The translations under genes were made by a program, and so were the position numbers. Under the pieces are notes generated by a model that was given only the letters and a program-made list of their open reading frames with translations, was not told the origin of the DNA and searched no databases. Below are positions 14,042 through 23,779 of a DNA stretch of 64,000 nt, one piece after another. How positions within the stretch are numbered: the stretch's first letter is position 1; each line of letters starts with the position of its first letter. Origin of the DNA: Aureobasidium sp. EXF-3400. Its lineage: Eukaryota; Ascomycota; Dothideomycetes; Dothideales; Saccotheciaceae. The stretch spans positions 108,682 through 172,681 of the forward strand of contig SWBL01000068.1 of the NCBI GenBank assembly GCA_024195585.1, in the 5' to 3' direction.

Positions 14042-15196
14042 ATGGCAGTACCGCCGCCAGCCCAAATCCTCACCGAGGACGACATCTACCGCACATCTAC
14101 TCAGTTCCGCCTCTGGTCTTTCAGCGAGTCTGCCCTTCTTTCTCTGCGCCAAAACACCCATGAAGCTGCCGTCCAACAAGCCCGAACATACCTGCCCGAA
14201 TCTTCCCTGCCATCCCTGCCTTCAGCACAGGACGAGCTCCGTCTAGTACAGCGCTACTGCGACCAAGTACGCAACACATCCGACTTCTTTGGGTGGTCCG
14301 TCAACGTCAAGGCTACCGCTGTGCAATACCTCAAGCGCTTCTACACCACAAATTCCGTCATCACATACCCACCAAAGGAAATCTACAAGAGTGTTTTGTT
14401 CCTGGCGAGCAAGACTGAAGGTGTACACATGACCCTCTCCGAATACGCCAGACGCATAAAGACGGATCCAAAAGACGTGCTGGCTCCAGAATACAAAATC
14501 ATCCAAGCCCTGCGCTTCACCCTCGATGTACGGCAACCTTTTCGCGCACTCAAAGGCTGTCTTATGGATCTCTTGAACCTGGCAGCTGGCAATGCCGCAC
14601 CCCTTCCTTTCCTCAACACAACACCCGAACAACTACAACAGCAAATGTGTGCTTTACCACCACCGCCCCAAGGCTCAAGGACACAATGGCAGCCTCCGCA
14701 ACAAATAGGCGCCAAGGAAGCTTCAGACAGAGCACACTGCGCCTACGCCGTAGCCCGCCATGTCCTCGATGCACCTGCTCTTCTGACAGACGTCTATTTC
14801 CTCTTCACCCCTCCTCAGATCTATCTCGCAGCATTAAAGCTCAGTGATCCTGTCCTGTTCACTTTCTACCTCAGCACAAAGATCCCCGCAATAGCTGCCG
14901 CTCACGATATCATTGTCTCCACAATCGCACAATGCGCAGACATGCTAGCAAGTTTCGACCCCAAAGCCGTAATGAGCAAAGACGAAAGAGCAAGCCTGGA
15001 AGCCACCTTGGAGCAAGTGAGAGACCCCAGCACCAGGGATCTGGTGGGTAAACATGAGGAGGCCAAGAGAGGTGGATTGGGAGTAGGACAGGTAGACGAG
15101 CAAAAAGCTGAGAGGAAGAAATTGGCTAGAGAGAAGAGTTTCAGAGAAGGCGAGGATTTGTTTGGTCCTGCTTTGGTTGTGCAGCAGAAGGGATGA
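14042..15196 (+). CDS. CCL1: Cyclin H homologue, TFIIH/CAK subunit
   Basis: Regulatory cyclin of the CDK-activating kinase within TFIIH, partner of the Kin28/Cdk7 kinase, acting in transcription initiation and CDK activation. It is a single exon of 384 residues. The N-terminal helix begins with LTEDDIYRTSTQFRLWSFS, the cyclin H signature. The first cyclin box follows at about residues 75-180, including VNVKATAVQYLKRFYTTNSV and KSVLFLASKTEG; a second fold runs to about 310, and a charged Lys/Glu-rich tail ends the protein. Length matches fungal Ccl1/Mcs2. The stop lies 227 bp from the MIP1 stop in tail-to-tail orientation. Confidence 0.92.
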   Translation: MAVPPPAQILTEDDIYRTSTQFRLWSFSESALLSLRQNTHEAAVQQARTYLPESSLPSLPSAQDELRLVQRYCDQVRNTSDFFGWSVNVKATAVQYLKRFYTTNSVITYPPKEIYKSVLFLASKTEGVHMTLSEYARRIKTDPKDVLAPEYKIIQALRFTLDVRQPFRALKGCLMDLLNLAAGNAAPLPFLNTTPEQLQQQMCALPPPPQGSRTQWQPPQQIGAKEASDRAHCAYAVARHVLDAPALLTDVYFLFTPPQIYLAALKLSDPVLFTFYLSTKIPAIAAAHDIIVSTIAQCADMLASFDPKAVMSKDERASLEATLEQVRDPSTRDLVGKHEEAKRGGLGVGQVDEQKAERKKLAREKSFREGEDLFGPALVVQQKG

Positions 15197-15423
15197 TCTC
15201 TTTTACTAATTCCCAAAAGCATGATGAACAAGGGATAGTGAGAAAGAGTAGGAAAATCTAGATACAGATGAATCATCTCAACACCTTGTCATGAACAATG
15301 AACAACTCCATCTCACCCATCCATATGCACAAGAAGAAAGCAAGAACAAAAGGAAGAAAAATATGTACAAAGATAACCACAACCCAGCCTCACCTCCTTT
15401 CCTCCATCTCTGTGCAATCACTC

Positions 15424-18400
15424 CTACACGACCTTGCCCACAGCACTAGGAATCTTCCTGATCAACCCTGGATACCACGTCGAGTTTCTATCTGCCATCG
15501 CCTTATTCTGCTCTGCTTTTCTAGCCTGCTGTTTTGTAGTAGTAGCACCAGAACCAGCAGAAGAAGAATGCACAGAAACATGCCTCCAATCCGCAAATGT
15601 CGTGGGTTTACAAGTATCGCTGTATTTAGCAAAAGGCACGTCTTCATCTTCCACCATCAGCAAAGATGGGTTTTGCATGCATGGATCTTGACCTTTGTCG
15701 CTCTTCTTGCGTGTAGAGGATTTTGATTTTGCAGCAGAGGAAGAAGTGGTGGCAGAGGAAGATTTGGACTTGGAGGCAGAAGGAGAAGAAGAAGAGGGAA
15801 ACCGCAAATCTTTAATGATTTGGCGGAGTTCGGCGTCGTTGGAGGTGGTTTGGGCACGTAAATACGCTGGCGCTTCTGCTTTTTGGAGACTGGTCATTAC
15901 GGGTTCGCGGTCGGCGTAGGAGAATCGTTGGGGGCGGGGTGGGTCGGTGGGGATGATGTTTGGGTCGAGGTAGGCTTTTTCTCCTTTGGCGAGTAGTTGT
16001 AAGATATCCAGACTTTCACCCGGGGGAATGGGGGTGGTATGGGAAGGAGTGATGCAATCCATGTCTACTTCTTTGCGGAGGACGCTATCGACGTCGACGG
16101 CGGAGAAGTAGGCGCATGATTGGGGTAGATCGTGGATGCCCATTTGTTGGGAGAACATCGCGCGTGTCCAGATGTTGCTGACTTGCAAGGCCATCACGGC
16201 ACGGTACTTGTCTTCTTCCTTGACCAAGTATCTGATTTCGTCGTGCACGGTGATGGACAGACGGGCGTTGATGTTGTAGCGACGGCATAGGTATTCCATA
16301 GACACAATAAGAAGATGGAGATAGTCGACTCCTGAAGACTGAATAGCCCAATTGATACGTGAAGTCATGAAGCCACCTTTGCTGATGAAGCGGCGCATCA
16401 ATGCTTCAGTGATTCCAGCACCTAAGACTGGAGTCCTTGGACGTTCTTGCTCGGCAAAATCTTCTAATTTGTTGAAGACAAAGGATTCGGTGCCTCCACG
16501 CCAGAAAGGTCGTTCGCGAAGAACTTTGCGAGTCGTCTTTTGGCCTTTGGTATTTTCGTAAAGCTTCTTCGCTGTGTTATCTGCATCTGCGTCACTGATA
16601 GTTGGGTTGAACTGGCGGAGCAGAGTAGAAGCAAACCGAAGGCCGGCACCGTAAATACGACCGTAGTTGAACACTTTCGCATCGTTGCGGGAGATGCCCA
16701 GAATTGAAGCGGTACGTGAGTGCATGTCTGTACCTTGCGCCTTGCTGCCTTCCAGATTCATGAAGCCGATCGCATTGCCACCATGAATCTGGAAGGATGC
16801 ATCGCCAACCAGTCCAGCAATCCAGAGCTCTTGTGAGTCGACATCTGCACCCACGAAGCAGTAGCCTGGCGGTGCCTTGACCATAGCCTTGAGCTCAGAG
16901 CCTACGCGGTTCTTCTTCGCATTGCTGGCAGTAAGCCATGTCCTCTCAACCGCTCGTCGTGTAATGGTTCCCATAGGAATGATTTGCGGCAGAATGAATC
17001 CAAGCTGATCGGTTTTGTTCTCCTCTCCACGATATACAACCATCTGCGACATGATTCGGTCCCTCGCACTAATCCAGTATGAGCAGGACGCATTCATCTG
17101 TAGTGCCTCTTTCGCATAAGTGTACTCTGATGAGAGAGTGCCGTTCTCAAAATATTGTAAGTATCCCTTTGCCAAAGGGTTGGCACATCTGGCTTGAGGC
17201 CCGTCCTTGTGCGGTAAGCGGAAATAGACGTGCGTGTTGTCGTCTCGTAATTTCAGATTCTCCTCTTCAGACATGTCGCAAGGCTCAAGTGCTCGATCAA
17301 TATACTTGCTCGCTTCTGTTCTAGGTACTTTGTACGTCCATGCATACTTGTCGGACCAGACCAATGGGTAGCCGTCCCATGCAAGACGTAGTAGCAGTGG
17401 TGATATCCTCGTGCGTACTGTAAGACCAATAGGCGCACCATTTTTGACGAACAAATCCTTATACCAGTTGGGCATACCAGGCATCTTCTGGCGGGCGGCA
17501 GGCCTTGGTGCGTCACCCTTTTTCTTGCCCTTAACCATACGAATCTCCTGGCCTGACCAGTCCAGCTGGCTCAACCACGGATCGTTCTCATATTCTTCCA
17601 ATTTGTCTTTCAGCTCAAGTGCTTTGCTGGCTAGATCGTGTAGTCGCTGTTCAACAGCGTCTGAGAGCTTATGATATGTGGCTTCTGCATTTGCGATGTA
17701 TGAATCCCATGTTCGGTTGACAGGCAGTATCTCAGTCGAGAGATGGCGGAGCGCAGCAAAATTGACAGGATGAGGGCAGGTTTCCATGAAGGCTGGAAAG
17801 ACTTTCTTGTAAACTCGATGAGTAATGTCAACATCAGCAGCGCAGTAATCGAGCAGCTCGTCAAGCTTATCGCAGACGCCTTGTCGATCGAGCTCTGAGA
17901 ACCATTCACGCTTAGCCTTATCGATGATGACACCACAATGAAAGTGGGCAACGTCGCGTAAGGAATTGACAGAACTACGGCCAACCCAGAGCTCCTCCTC
18001 TTCATCTATGTCTCCCTTGGCCTGCAGAAGTGCAGCCAGATCAGCCGTAGCTTCGGAGTTTGCGATCTTGTCTCTGGTCTCGCGATTCTTGCGGTGCATG
18101 TTCCATGTAGGCCTTTGGCGCGAGCACATTCCATTGACAGCGACATGTAGCGACATGGTATCGATAAAGTAGTTACGGGATTGATCGAGCTCGTATTCCT
18201 CGGCGATTCGAGCCCTATCATACCCAATATTGTGACCTACAACTATACGCGGCTTTTGAGGGTTTCCAAGCGGAATAAGATGGCGGTCGCTCTCGGATTC
18301 ACCCAGCAGCCAAGGCGATAACCAGGCATACCAGGATTTGTCACTGACAGCACATGCCATGACAGCATATGACGATTCGTGCCACAGAACTTCGACATCG

Positions 18401-18966
18401 AAAGTCAGCATCTCCTCGTCCGGAGCTTCTACAGATTCAGAAGAGCCATCCCGCGAGTATTTTGTCCATCCGCTCCGTCTGACCCATTTGCGTGGCCTGG
18501 GAGGCGCATTTGCAATTGAGTACTTTTGAGCAAGACCTAAGTACGGTTCGGCAGAATCCATGGCTAGTTTGTAGAAGTGTTCATCTAATGTCTGTCCTTG
18601 TATTTCAGGCATCTCAAAGGCGACTGGCTCCGACGAGTCGGTATTCTTGCCCAGCAGTTCATGTCGTTGCAAATGATCCTTCGATAAACGGACAAGCTCT
18701 TCGGGAGCTGGTGGAGCTTTGCCTGGAAATATTTGGGAATAGACATGGCTACTGATCTGCTGCACACCAATTTCGTTGAAGCGCGATTCGGACGAGACTG
18801 ATAGAGAAGAGCGACGATTTGCGACAGACGAGGCAGGCGAGGGGTGCTCGTTATGCGAGATGTCGGTAGCATAGTGTCGTGTGCAAGGGTACGGCGGGCG
18901 TGGGTAGACGACACGGCGGAGGCGCAACAGCGAGGCCTGTTGCGACCGCATGGAATTGGCGGCCAT
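15424..18966 (-). CDS. MIP1: Mitochondrial DNA polymerase gamma
   Basis: Family A DNA polymerase that replicates mitochondrial DNA. It is a single exon of 1180 residues starting with an Arg-rich presequence (MAANSMRSQQASLLRLRR) suited to mitochondrial import. 3'-5' exonuclease motifs: Exo I LTFDVEVLWHE near residue 188, Exo II VVGHNIGYDRARI, Exo III LLDYCAADVDITHRVY. Polymerase motifs: A GADVDSQELWIAGL near 705, B RNDAKVFNYGRIYGAG near 762, C SITVHDEIRYL near 908. All catalytic carboxylates are present. Beyond motif C lies a C-terminal extension of about 250 residues, as in fungal Mip1, with a Ser/Lys-rich low-complexity stretch (around nt 15700-15800). It faces SLX8 head-to-head. Confidence 0.96.
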   Translation of the reverse strand: MAANSMRSQQASLLRLRRVVYPRPPYPCTRHYATDISHNEHPSPASSVANRRSSLSVSSESRFNEIGVQQISSHVYSQIFPGKAPPAPEELVRLSKDHLQRHELLGKNTDSSEPVAFEMPEIQGQTLDEHFYKLAMDSAEPYLGLAQKYSIANAPPRPRKWVRRSGWTKYSRDGSSESVEAPDEEMLTFDVEVLWHESSYAVMACAVSDKSWYAWLSPWLLGESESDRHLIPLGNPQKPRIVVGHNIGYDRARIAEEYELDQSRNYFIDTMSLHVAVNGMCSRQRPTWNMHRKNRETRDKIANSEATADLAALLQAKGDIDEEEELWVGRSSVNSLRDVAHFHCGVIIDKAKREWFSELDRQGVCDKLDELLDYCAADVDITHRVYKKVFPAFMETCPHPVNFAALRHLSTEILPVNRTWDSYIANAEATYHKLSDAVEQRLHDLASKALELKDKLEEYENDPWLSQLDWSGQEIRMVKGKKKGDAPRPAARQKMPGMPNWYKDLFVKNGAPIGLTVRTRISPLLLRLAWDGYPLVWSDKYAWTYKVPRTEASKYIDRALEPCDMSEEENLKLRDDNTHVYFRLPHKDGPQARCANPLAKGYLQYFENGTLSSEYTYAKEALQMNASCSYWISARDRIMSQMVVYRGEENKTDQLGFILPQIIPMGTITRRAVERTWLTASNAKKNRVGSELKAMVKAPPGYCFVGADVDSQELWIAGLVGDASFQIHGGNAIGFMNLEGSKAQGTDMHSRTASILGISRNDAKVFNYGRIYGAGLRFASTLLRQFNPTISDADADNTAKKLYENTKGQKTTRKVLRERPFWRGGTESFVFNKLEDFAEQERPRTPVLGAGITEALMRRFISKGGFMTSRINWAIQSSGVDYLHLLIVSMEYLCRRYNINARLSITVHDEIRYLVKEEDKYRAVMALQVSNIWTRAMFSQQMGIHDLPQSCAYFSAVDVDSVLRKEVDMDCITPSHTTPIPPGESLDILQLLAKGEKAYLDPNIIPTDPPRPQRFSYADREPVMTSLQKAEAPAYLRAQTTSNDAELRQIIKDLRFPSSSSPSASKSKSSSATTSSSAAKSKSSTRKKSDKGQDPCMQNPSLLMVEDEDVPFAKYSDTCKPTTFADWRHVSVHSSSAGSGATTTKQQARKAEQNKAMADRNSTWYPGLIRKIPSAVGKVV

Positions 18967-19524
18967 ACTAGCCTCGATAGGATGGTAAAGTAGGATGCTC
19001 TACGGGTAGCGCATGTATGAGAGCTCTTGGTCAGAAGTAACTTCGAGCGGCTCCATAGCGGGGGCAAGTGAACTTTCTTCTCGCACAGTCGACATCATGA
19101 CCTTTTGCGCACTGCTGATTTCAAAGCTACAGCGCTGATGCACATAGCGCAAACCGTCGCCTGCCAAGCCCCCGCTCGGTCGAATGTTCATCATCAGAGT
19201 TCTGCAGACTGCGGGCGCTGGAACATTCATGGCCGAGAGGCTAGAAGCAGCACCGCCGTAGTCGTAGGCAGGGCTGACGCCGCATAGAGCGGGTCGTGTG
19301 CAGCATGCGCTTTCAGCTTTCCTTCACGCTCTTGCCTCTTGTGCGACACGGCCGGCAGCAGCAGCAGCAGCAGCAGCAGAGTTGGCAACATCATCGTCAA
19401 TCAGCAGAAAGGCAAACTCCATCATGTGTCGCTACTTATGTACAACTCAGTAGTTTCTTGCAATAAAGTGCCATGACGCCTTGTCGTCCAACAGAGCAGT
19501 CGCTATCGCTATCCTTACGCCGTA
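18967..19524. promoter_or_regulatory. Divergent MIP1/SLX8 intergenic region with a GCA repeat
   Basis: 558 bp between the MIP1 start and the first plausible SLX8 start. It includes an eight-unit GCA microsatellite. A 76-codon minus-strand frame at 19000-19230 has no recognisable content and looks like leader sequence. Confidence 0.5.
19355..19378 (+). repeat. (GCA)8 trinucleotide microsatellite
   Basis: Eight perfect GCA units between MIP1 and SLX8, outside both coding models. Confidence 0.95.
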
Positions 19525-20779
19525 ATGTCTTTCTCGAGTAATCACTGGCCCTTTGATGGCTCGTCTTTCAACTTCTCGTCCGTCTGCCCATCATCCCTTG
19601 CTGCCTCTCACACCACAGGCTCACTGTTTCTCGCAGACCTTGGAATCGCAACCAGAACTCAGACGACCATCCTCAATCTCACCAGCAACCCGCAAATCTC
19701 CCCAATCCAAGCTACCAATACCCACCGCCACAACACTCGGCCTCGTCTTCGTCTTCATATCCTCGACTGCCCTTGCCAAACTTCGCCCGGTCAAGACACC
19801 ACTCGACGGCCGCTCAGTCGCGACCGCTGCAGCATTCGACTCCGTCCGCTTCTTTGCATGCCGCATTGAGGGAAGGTGCCGACTTTCTACCACCTTCTAT
19901 TGTTCCACGGCTACCACAGCTTTCTCGCCCCAACTCTGCTTCTACCCAGCCATCCAGCTTCGGCTACATTCCGAACCACTTCTTCTACTCACCACCTCAG
20001 TCGCCCCAAGAACCTGATCCGCCACACCATACTGCCAACGGAACTCTGGGATATCAATCTGCGACTTCCTCATCCACCCAACCCTTCGCAGTTCCATCCT
20101 TCACCAACTACGCCGTCGGCCCTTCCATTAACAACCCACTTTCACACCCGCAATCTACCGATCATTCTGCCCCGATTGAGCGTACGACTAGTGCTTTCAG
20201 AAGTGGACAGTCACATTATCAGAACCCTACCAACCAACAGCACGTGAAAGAGGAAGGTCCTACAACAATGCCTGCTTCGACATCTACCGCCACCACTTCT
20301 CGCAAACGTGCTCACCCCTCTGATCCTGGGACGCCGCCATCTGCAACTAAGCGTCGTCTGAATCCTGCTCCCGCTCCGATAGAGCTTGATGATACGGACG
20401 AAGACGAGATCGAAGAGCTGGGTCCTGACAACGATATACTTGCCAAAGAGCGTGAGGCATTGGTTACTAAGCAGCGTGAGGAGAGCAACAAGATCAGCAG
20501 GATCGGCGAGTTGAACTGCATGATCTGTCTTGAACACTTCACCAACATGACTGCTACGCATTGTGGTATGTTCATACCGGATTGAAATGAGAAATCCCAA
20601 GCTAACAGATGTTTGAAGGTCATATCTTCTGCCACGAATGCTTGACCCAAGCTTTGATAGCAAGTCAACGCAATTCAGATCATAATTACGGTACATGTCC
20701 AGCATGTCGTAAACCTATCAAGCCGAAGGGAAAAACACAAATGGTTCCACTGACTTTGATGAAAGCAAGGAAGAAATAA
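19525..20779 (+). CDS. SLX8: RING-finger SUMO-targeted ubiquitin ligase, Slx8-like (5' end tentative)
   Basis: E3 ligase of the Slx8 type, which ubiquitinates sumoylated proteins in genome maintenance. The last two exons are firm: an exon ending at 20565, an intron 20566-20618 with a GCTAAC branch site, and an exon 20619-20779. Splicing builds the C3HC4 RING: CMIC, then CGHIFCHEC, then CPAC, followed by VPLTLMKARKK, which resembles Slx8 C-termini. Upstream is about 250 residues of Ser/Pro/Gln-rich disordered sequence with an acidic patch (IELDDTDEDEIEEL) just before the RING, a possible SUMO-interacting motif. The start is uncertain: this frame has a stop at 19554 and no ATG before the disordered region. 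One solution is ATG 19525 with an intron 19538-19662 (GTAATC donor, CAG acceptor). Confidence 0.75.
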
Positions 20780-21350
20780 AACTCCATTCATTCTGATGAT
20801 GAAATAGAAGAATGTCGAGTGCTGGATTCTGGCGTTTTGGAAAACATGGTTTCAAGCTTTATACCCAACCTGCTGTTCATGACCACCACAACTGTTTTAT
20901 AGGCGAATTATCAAATTATCACGCACTTTGCACATCATGGTTTACCCCTGTCTATCCCGCGTGCATCAATCTGGGGGACGTACAGGGCTAGCAAACAACC
21001 CGTGCCGCAGTGCCACCCTTGGTGCGAACCAGGAAACCTGATTCTTATGGAAAACTGCGGTGCACATGTCAATCATCTCGATCTAGCCCGTGGTACATCT
21101 ATAAGCAGGTAAAATAGGAAACCACAAACCAAGCACCGTGCAAGGATGCCATTTGATCCTCACTCGAGGAACCCCGGATCGTCACCCCCACCAATGACAT
21201 AATCCGATGAGCTCCGTCCCTCGTCATATGAACGACCTCACAGTTGCTCGAAACCTGAACTGCGCACTTCTTCTATAACTTCTCAATCCCGATCCTTCTG
21301 ATCTTCACTTCCTTACACAATCTTACTAAACACAACCAAAACAACTCATC
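20780..21350. promoter_or_regulatory. Intergenic region upstream of the Gly/Ser-rich protein gene
   Basis: 571 bp. It contains one CCCCT pentamer (20945-20949, the core of stress-response elements in yeast, but common by chance) and a TATAA at about 21274, some 77 bp before the start codon. No ORF of note. Confidence 0.4.
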
Positions 21351-22907
21351 ATGGAAACTATCAGAAACGCAGCAAACGCCGCCGCTGAATACGTCGGATT
21401 GGGTAGCACTACTGAAGAGAACAGAGGTAAGCAATCGAAGAGATGTTGAGGCAGCGAACAACAAGAGGCTTGGATACACACGAGCATAGGTGGTATCAAC
21501 CGAAGCTCGCGTCGACCCATTGTGATCACACTATCTCACTGAATAGCTTCGATCATATCAGAAAGCAAAGCATCATGGCCCAGATCTTCATGCCGTTCAA
21601 CCTGCCATACACCAGAATACGTAACTGACTGTGATTAATTAGAAGGCGAAACCAGCCACATTGCTGGTGGTGAAGCTCCTCAGAACGTCGCTACTGGCAC
21701 ATCTCAATCCGGCGTCGAGCCTGTCTCTGGCAAGCTTGGTCGTGGAGAGGCTGGCGAGCCCTACGATGCTGGAAACGTTGATGGTATGTCGAATGTATTG
21801 AGGTCTATAAGCTTTTCACGTACTGACACACACAAGGTACATCAGGACTTGGTGGTAGCTCCGTCCAAAACCCTTCTTCGGACTACACTTCTCAATCGAC
21901 CACTGGCTATGGCCGCAGCACAGGCACTGGAGTTGGCAGTGGCCTGACTGGCTCTGGCCTCGGTCCGAACACTACCTCATCTAGAACCACCTCTTCACAG
22001 CCGCTCTCAGAAAAGGCTCGTGAGACCTTTGGAGTTGGTGGAGGTGACAAGCATGCTGGTGGTCTGGGTAGTCGTGAGGATGGACCTGGTTATGGCACTT
22101 CCTCGAAGCGTGACAAGGACAGCTCTCTCGGCTCTGTCATTGGACACGGATCTAACCCTGACAAGTACCTGTACGATTCCAAGACGGCTCCTGGACTCGG
22201 TGGACACCGCATTGGCGACGACTTCAGCGACAGCAACACCAGACACGAGGGTGGCGCATCAATCCCTTCCAACTTAGGTTCTGATGCTGCTGCTGGCAAG
22301 GCTGGAGCTCACTCTTCGTCTGGAGGTTTGACAGGTCGCTCGGAGAACGACAAATACTCCTCTGGTACTGGTGAGAGCCTCACCCAGAAGGCCAAGGACT
22401 ACCTGCCTGGTACAAGTAGCCAGTCAAACACTCAAAACGACTCAGCCCTCGCTGGCGCCAGGGAAGTGATCGGTGGTTCTGGCCGCAACGAGACTGGTTA
22501 CGGAAGCTCTACCTACGGATCTAGCAACACCTCAGCCCTTCCTGTCCGTACTCATGACTCGTACTCGACCACCACCGACAGTCTTACTCAGGGATCTGTC
22601 AGCGGAGCTAGCTTCGGAGGCACTGGATCTGGCCTCACTGGCACCTCGTCTGGTACTGCCAGCGGTCTGATCGGCTCGAGCACTACTGGTATTGGCGACG
22701 TCGCTTGTGAAGAAGGTAAGATTTGTCTCCATTGTCCCGGCTTCTAAAACTAACACACGATATGCAGAACGTGAAGGCTACAAGCCTCATGGCGGACACC
22801 CCATTGGCGAGGCCGCCCATGAAACCGGTGACGGCAAACAGACTTGGCTCGACTACCGCAACGACCCTAACCTCCCCGTCGCTCGTGCCGAGCCAGCCGA
22901 TCTGTAA
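21351..22907 (+). CDS. Gly/Ser/Thr-rich hydrophilic protein of unknown function
   Basis: Four exons: 21351-21426, 21643-21783, 21837-22715 and 22768-22907; every junction is phase 1, and the predicted protein has 411 residues. The N-terminus (METIRNAANAAAEYVGLGS) is a short amphipathic helix. The rest is a hydrophilic run of Gly, Ser, Thr and Asp with recurring elements such as GLTGSG, GSSTYGSS and LxxKAxxYLPG. A GGHxIG motif occurs twice (GGHRIGDDFSD mid-protein; GYKPHGGHPIGEAAHETGDG near the end), and the C-terminus has a conserved-looking WLDYRNDPNLP. There is no signal peptide or membrane span. The composition resembles desiccation/stress (LEA-like) proteins, but that is inference from composition only. 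The first intron, 216 nt, is the longest among the gene models here. Confidence 0.8.
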
Positions 22908-23779
22908 ATACAATCAGCTGTGACTAGCATGATGACATGACGAATGGAAGATGACGGGCGAACCATGTGTATTTTATGATTACGAAAAGCAAAAGATTGC
23001 TCACATTGTCAAGATCATATACAATAACGAGTATCTTCTTAGTTCCAGTAAATGGTTCCCTGACGTGATAGTACCCTCAGTTGGAGAATGCTTTCGCAAG
23101 TGCGTAGCTTGATTGATAACCTTCGTTAAAGACATATACAGATACAAGGTCTTTCATTATCATTGTAGCTGATTCCTACAACATCGAAGTCAACAAAGAT
23201 ATGAGTGTGAGTATACTAACTCAGTTCCGAATATCTATCTCACAAGATCCACTGGGCTCATGTTGATCCGGCCATGACTTTATACCAATGACCAGAAGAT
23301 TGATATGTATTGCAGGAACAGAAAAAGTTATGCCCGTCTGTTCGGCAACTTCGTCAGTATCGACTGCCGCATGAGTCTTGTTGGGGCTTGATCCGTCATT
23401 GGCTTCTTGCATTGCGATGGTGAAGTAGGAAAGTGCAACTCCTACCCACCTTCCCTTCACGAAGCGTTGAGGAGTGTTTACTTCAACCTCCAGCTTCGTT
23501 CTTCTCTCTCCTCTTCTCTCTCCATCAACCAAACATCAACTGCTTTGCATCTTCCAACGATAGCTTGTTACTTGTTGCTTTACTACTCTTCTCTGCTTTA
23601 CTCACTGTTTGATTACCGTACCATTAACTCCCCTGATCCAAAGGTATCATCGTCGTCAACGACTCTCCATCTCTGCAATAGCTAACCCTTCAATCATCAA
23701 TCACAGCATTCCATCGACTTCCATCAGTCATCAGCTCTTACCCACATCCATCAAGGCTCCATCGATCCATCTCGACACC
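22908..23779. promoter_or_regulatory. Long leader/promoter region of the secreted repeat protein
   Basis: 872 bp with a strongly pyrimidine-rich stretch at about 23490-23525 (CTTCTCTCTCCTC-like) and C/T-rich sequence up to the start at 23780, a common feature upstream of well-expressed fungal genes. No gene seen. Confidence 0.45.

Noticed and set aside
13366..14085. 239-codon minus-strand frame over the E2 gene and its promoter
   Set aside because: It overlaps the E2 exon in another frame and crosses its intron and promoter; the composition is random Ser/Arg-rich.
19553..20017. 154-codon plus-strand frame over the SLX8 5' region
   Set aside because: It does not lead into the RING frame without an unsupported intron and has no domain character of its own.
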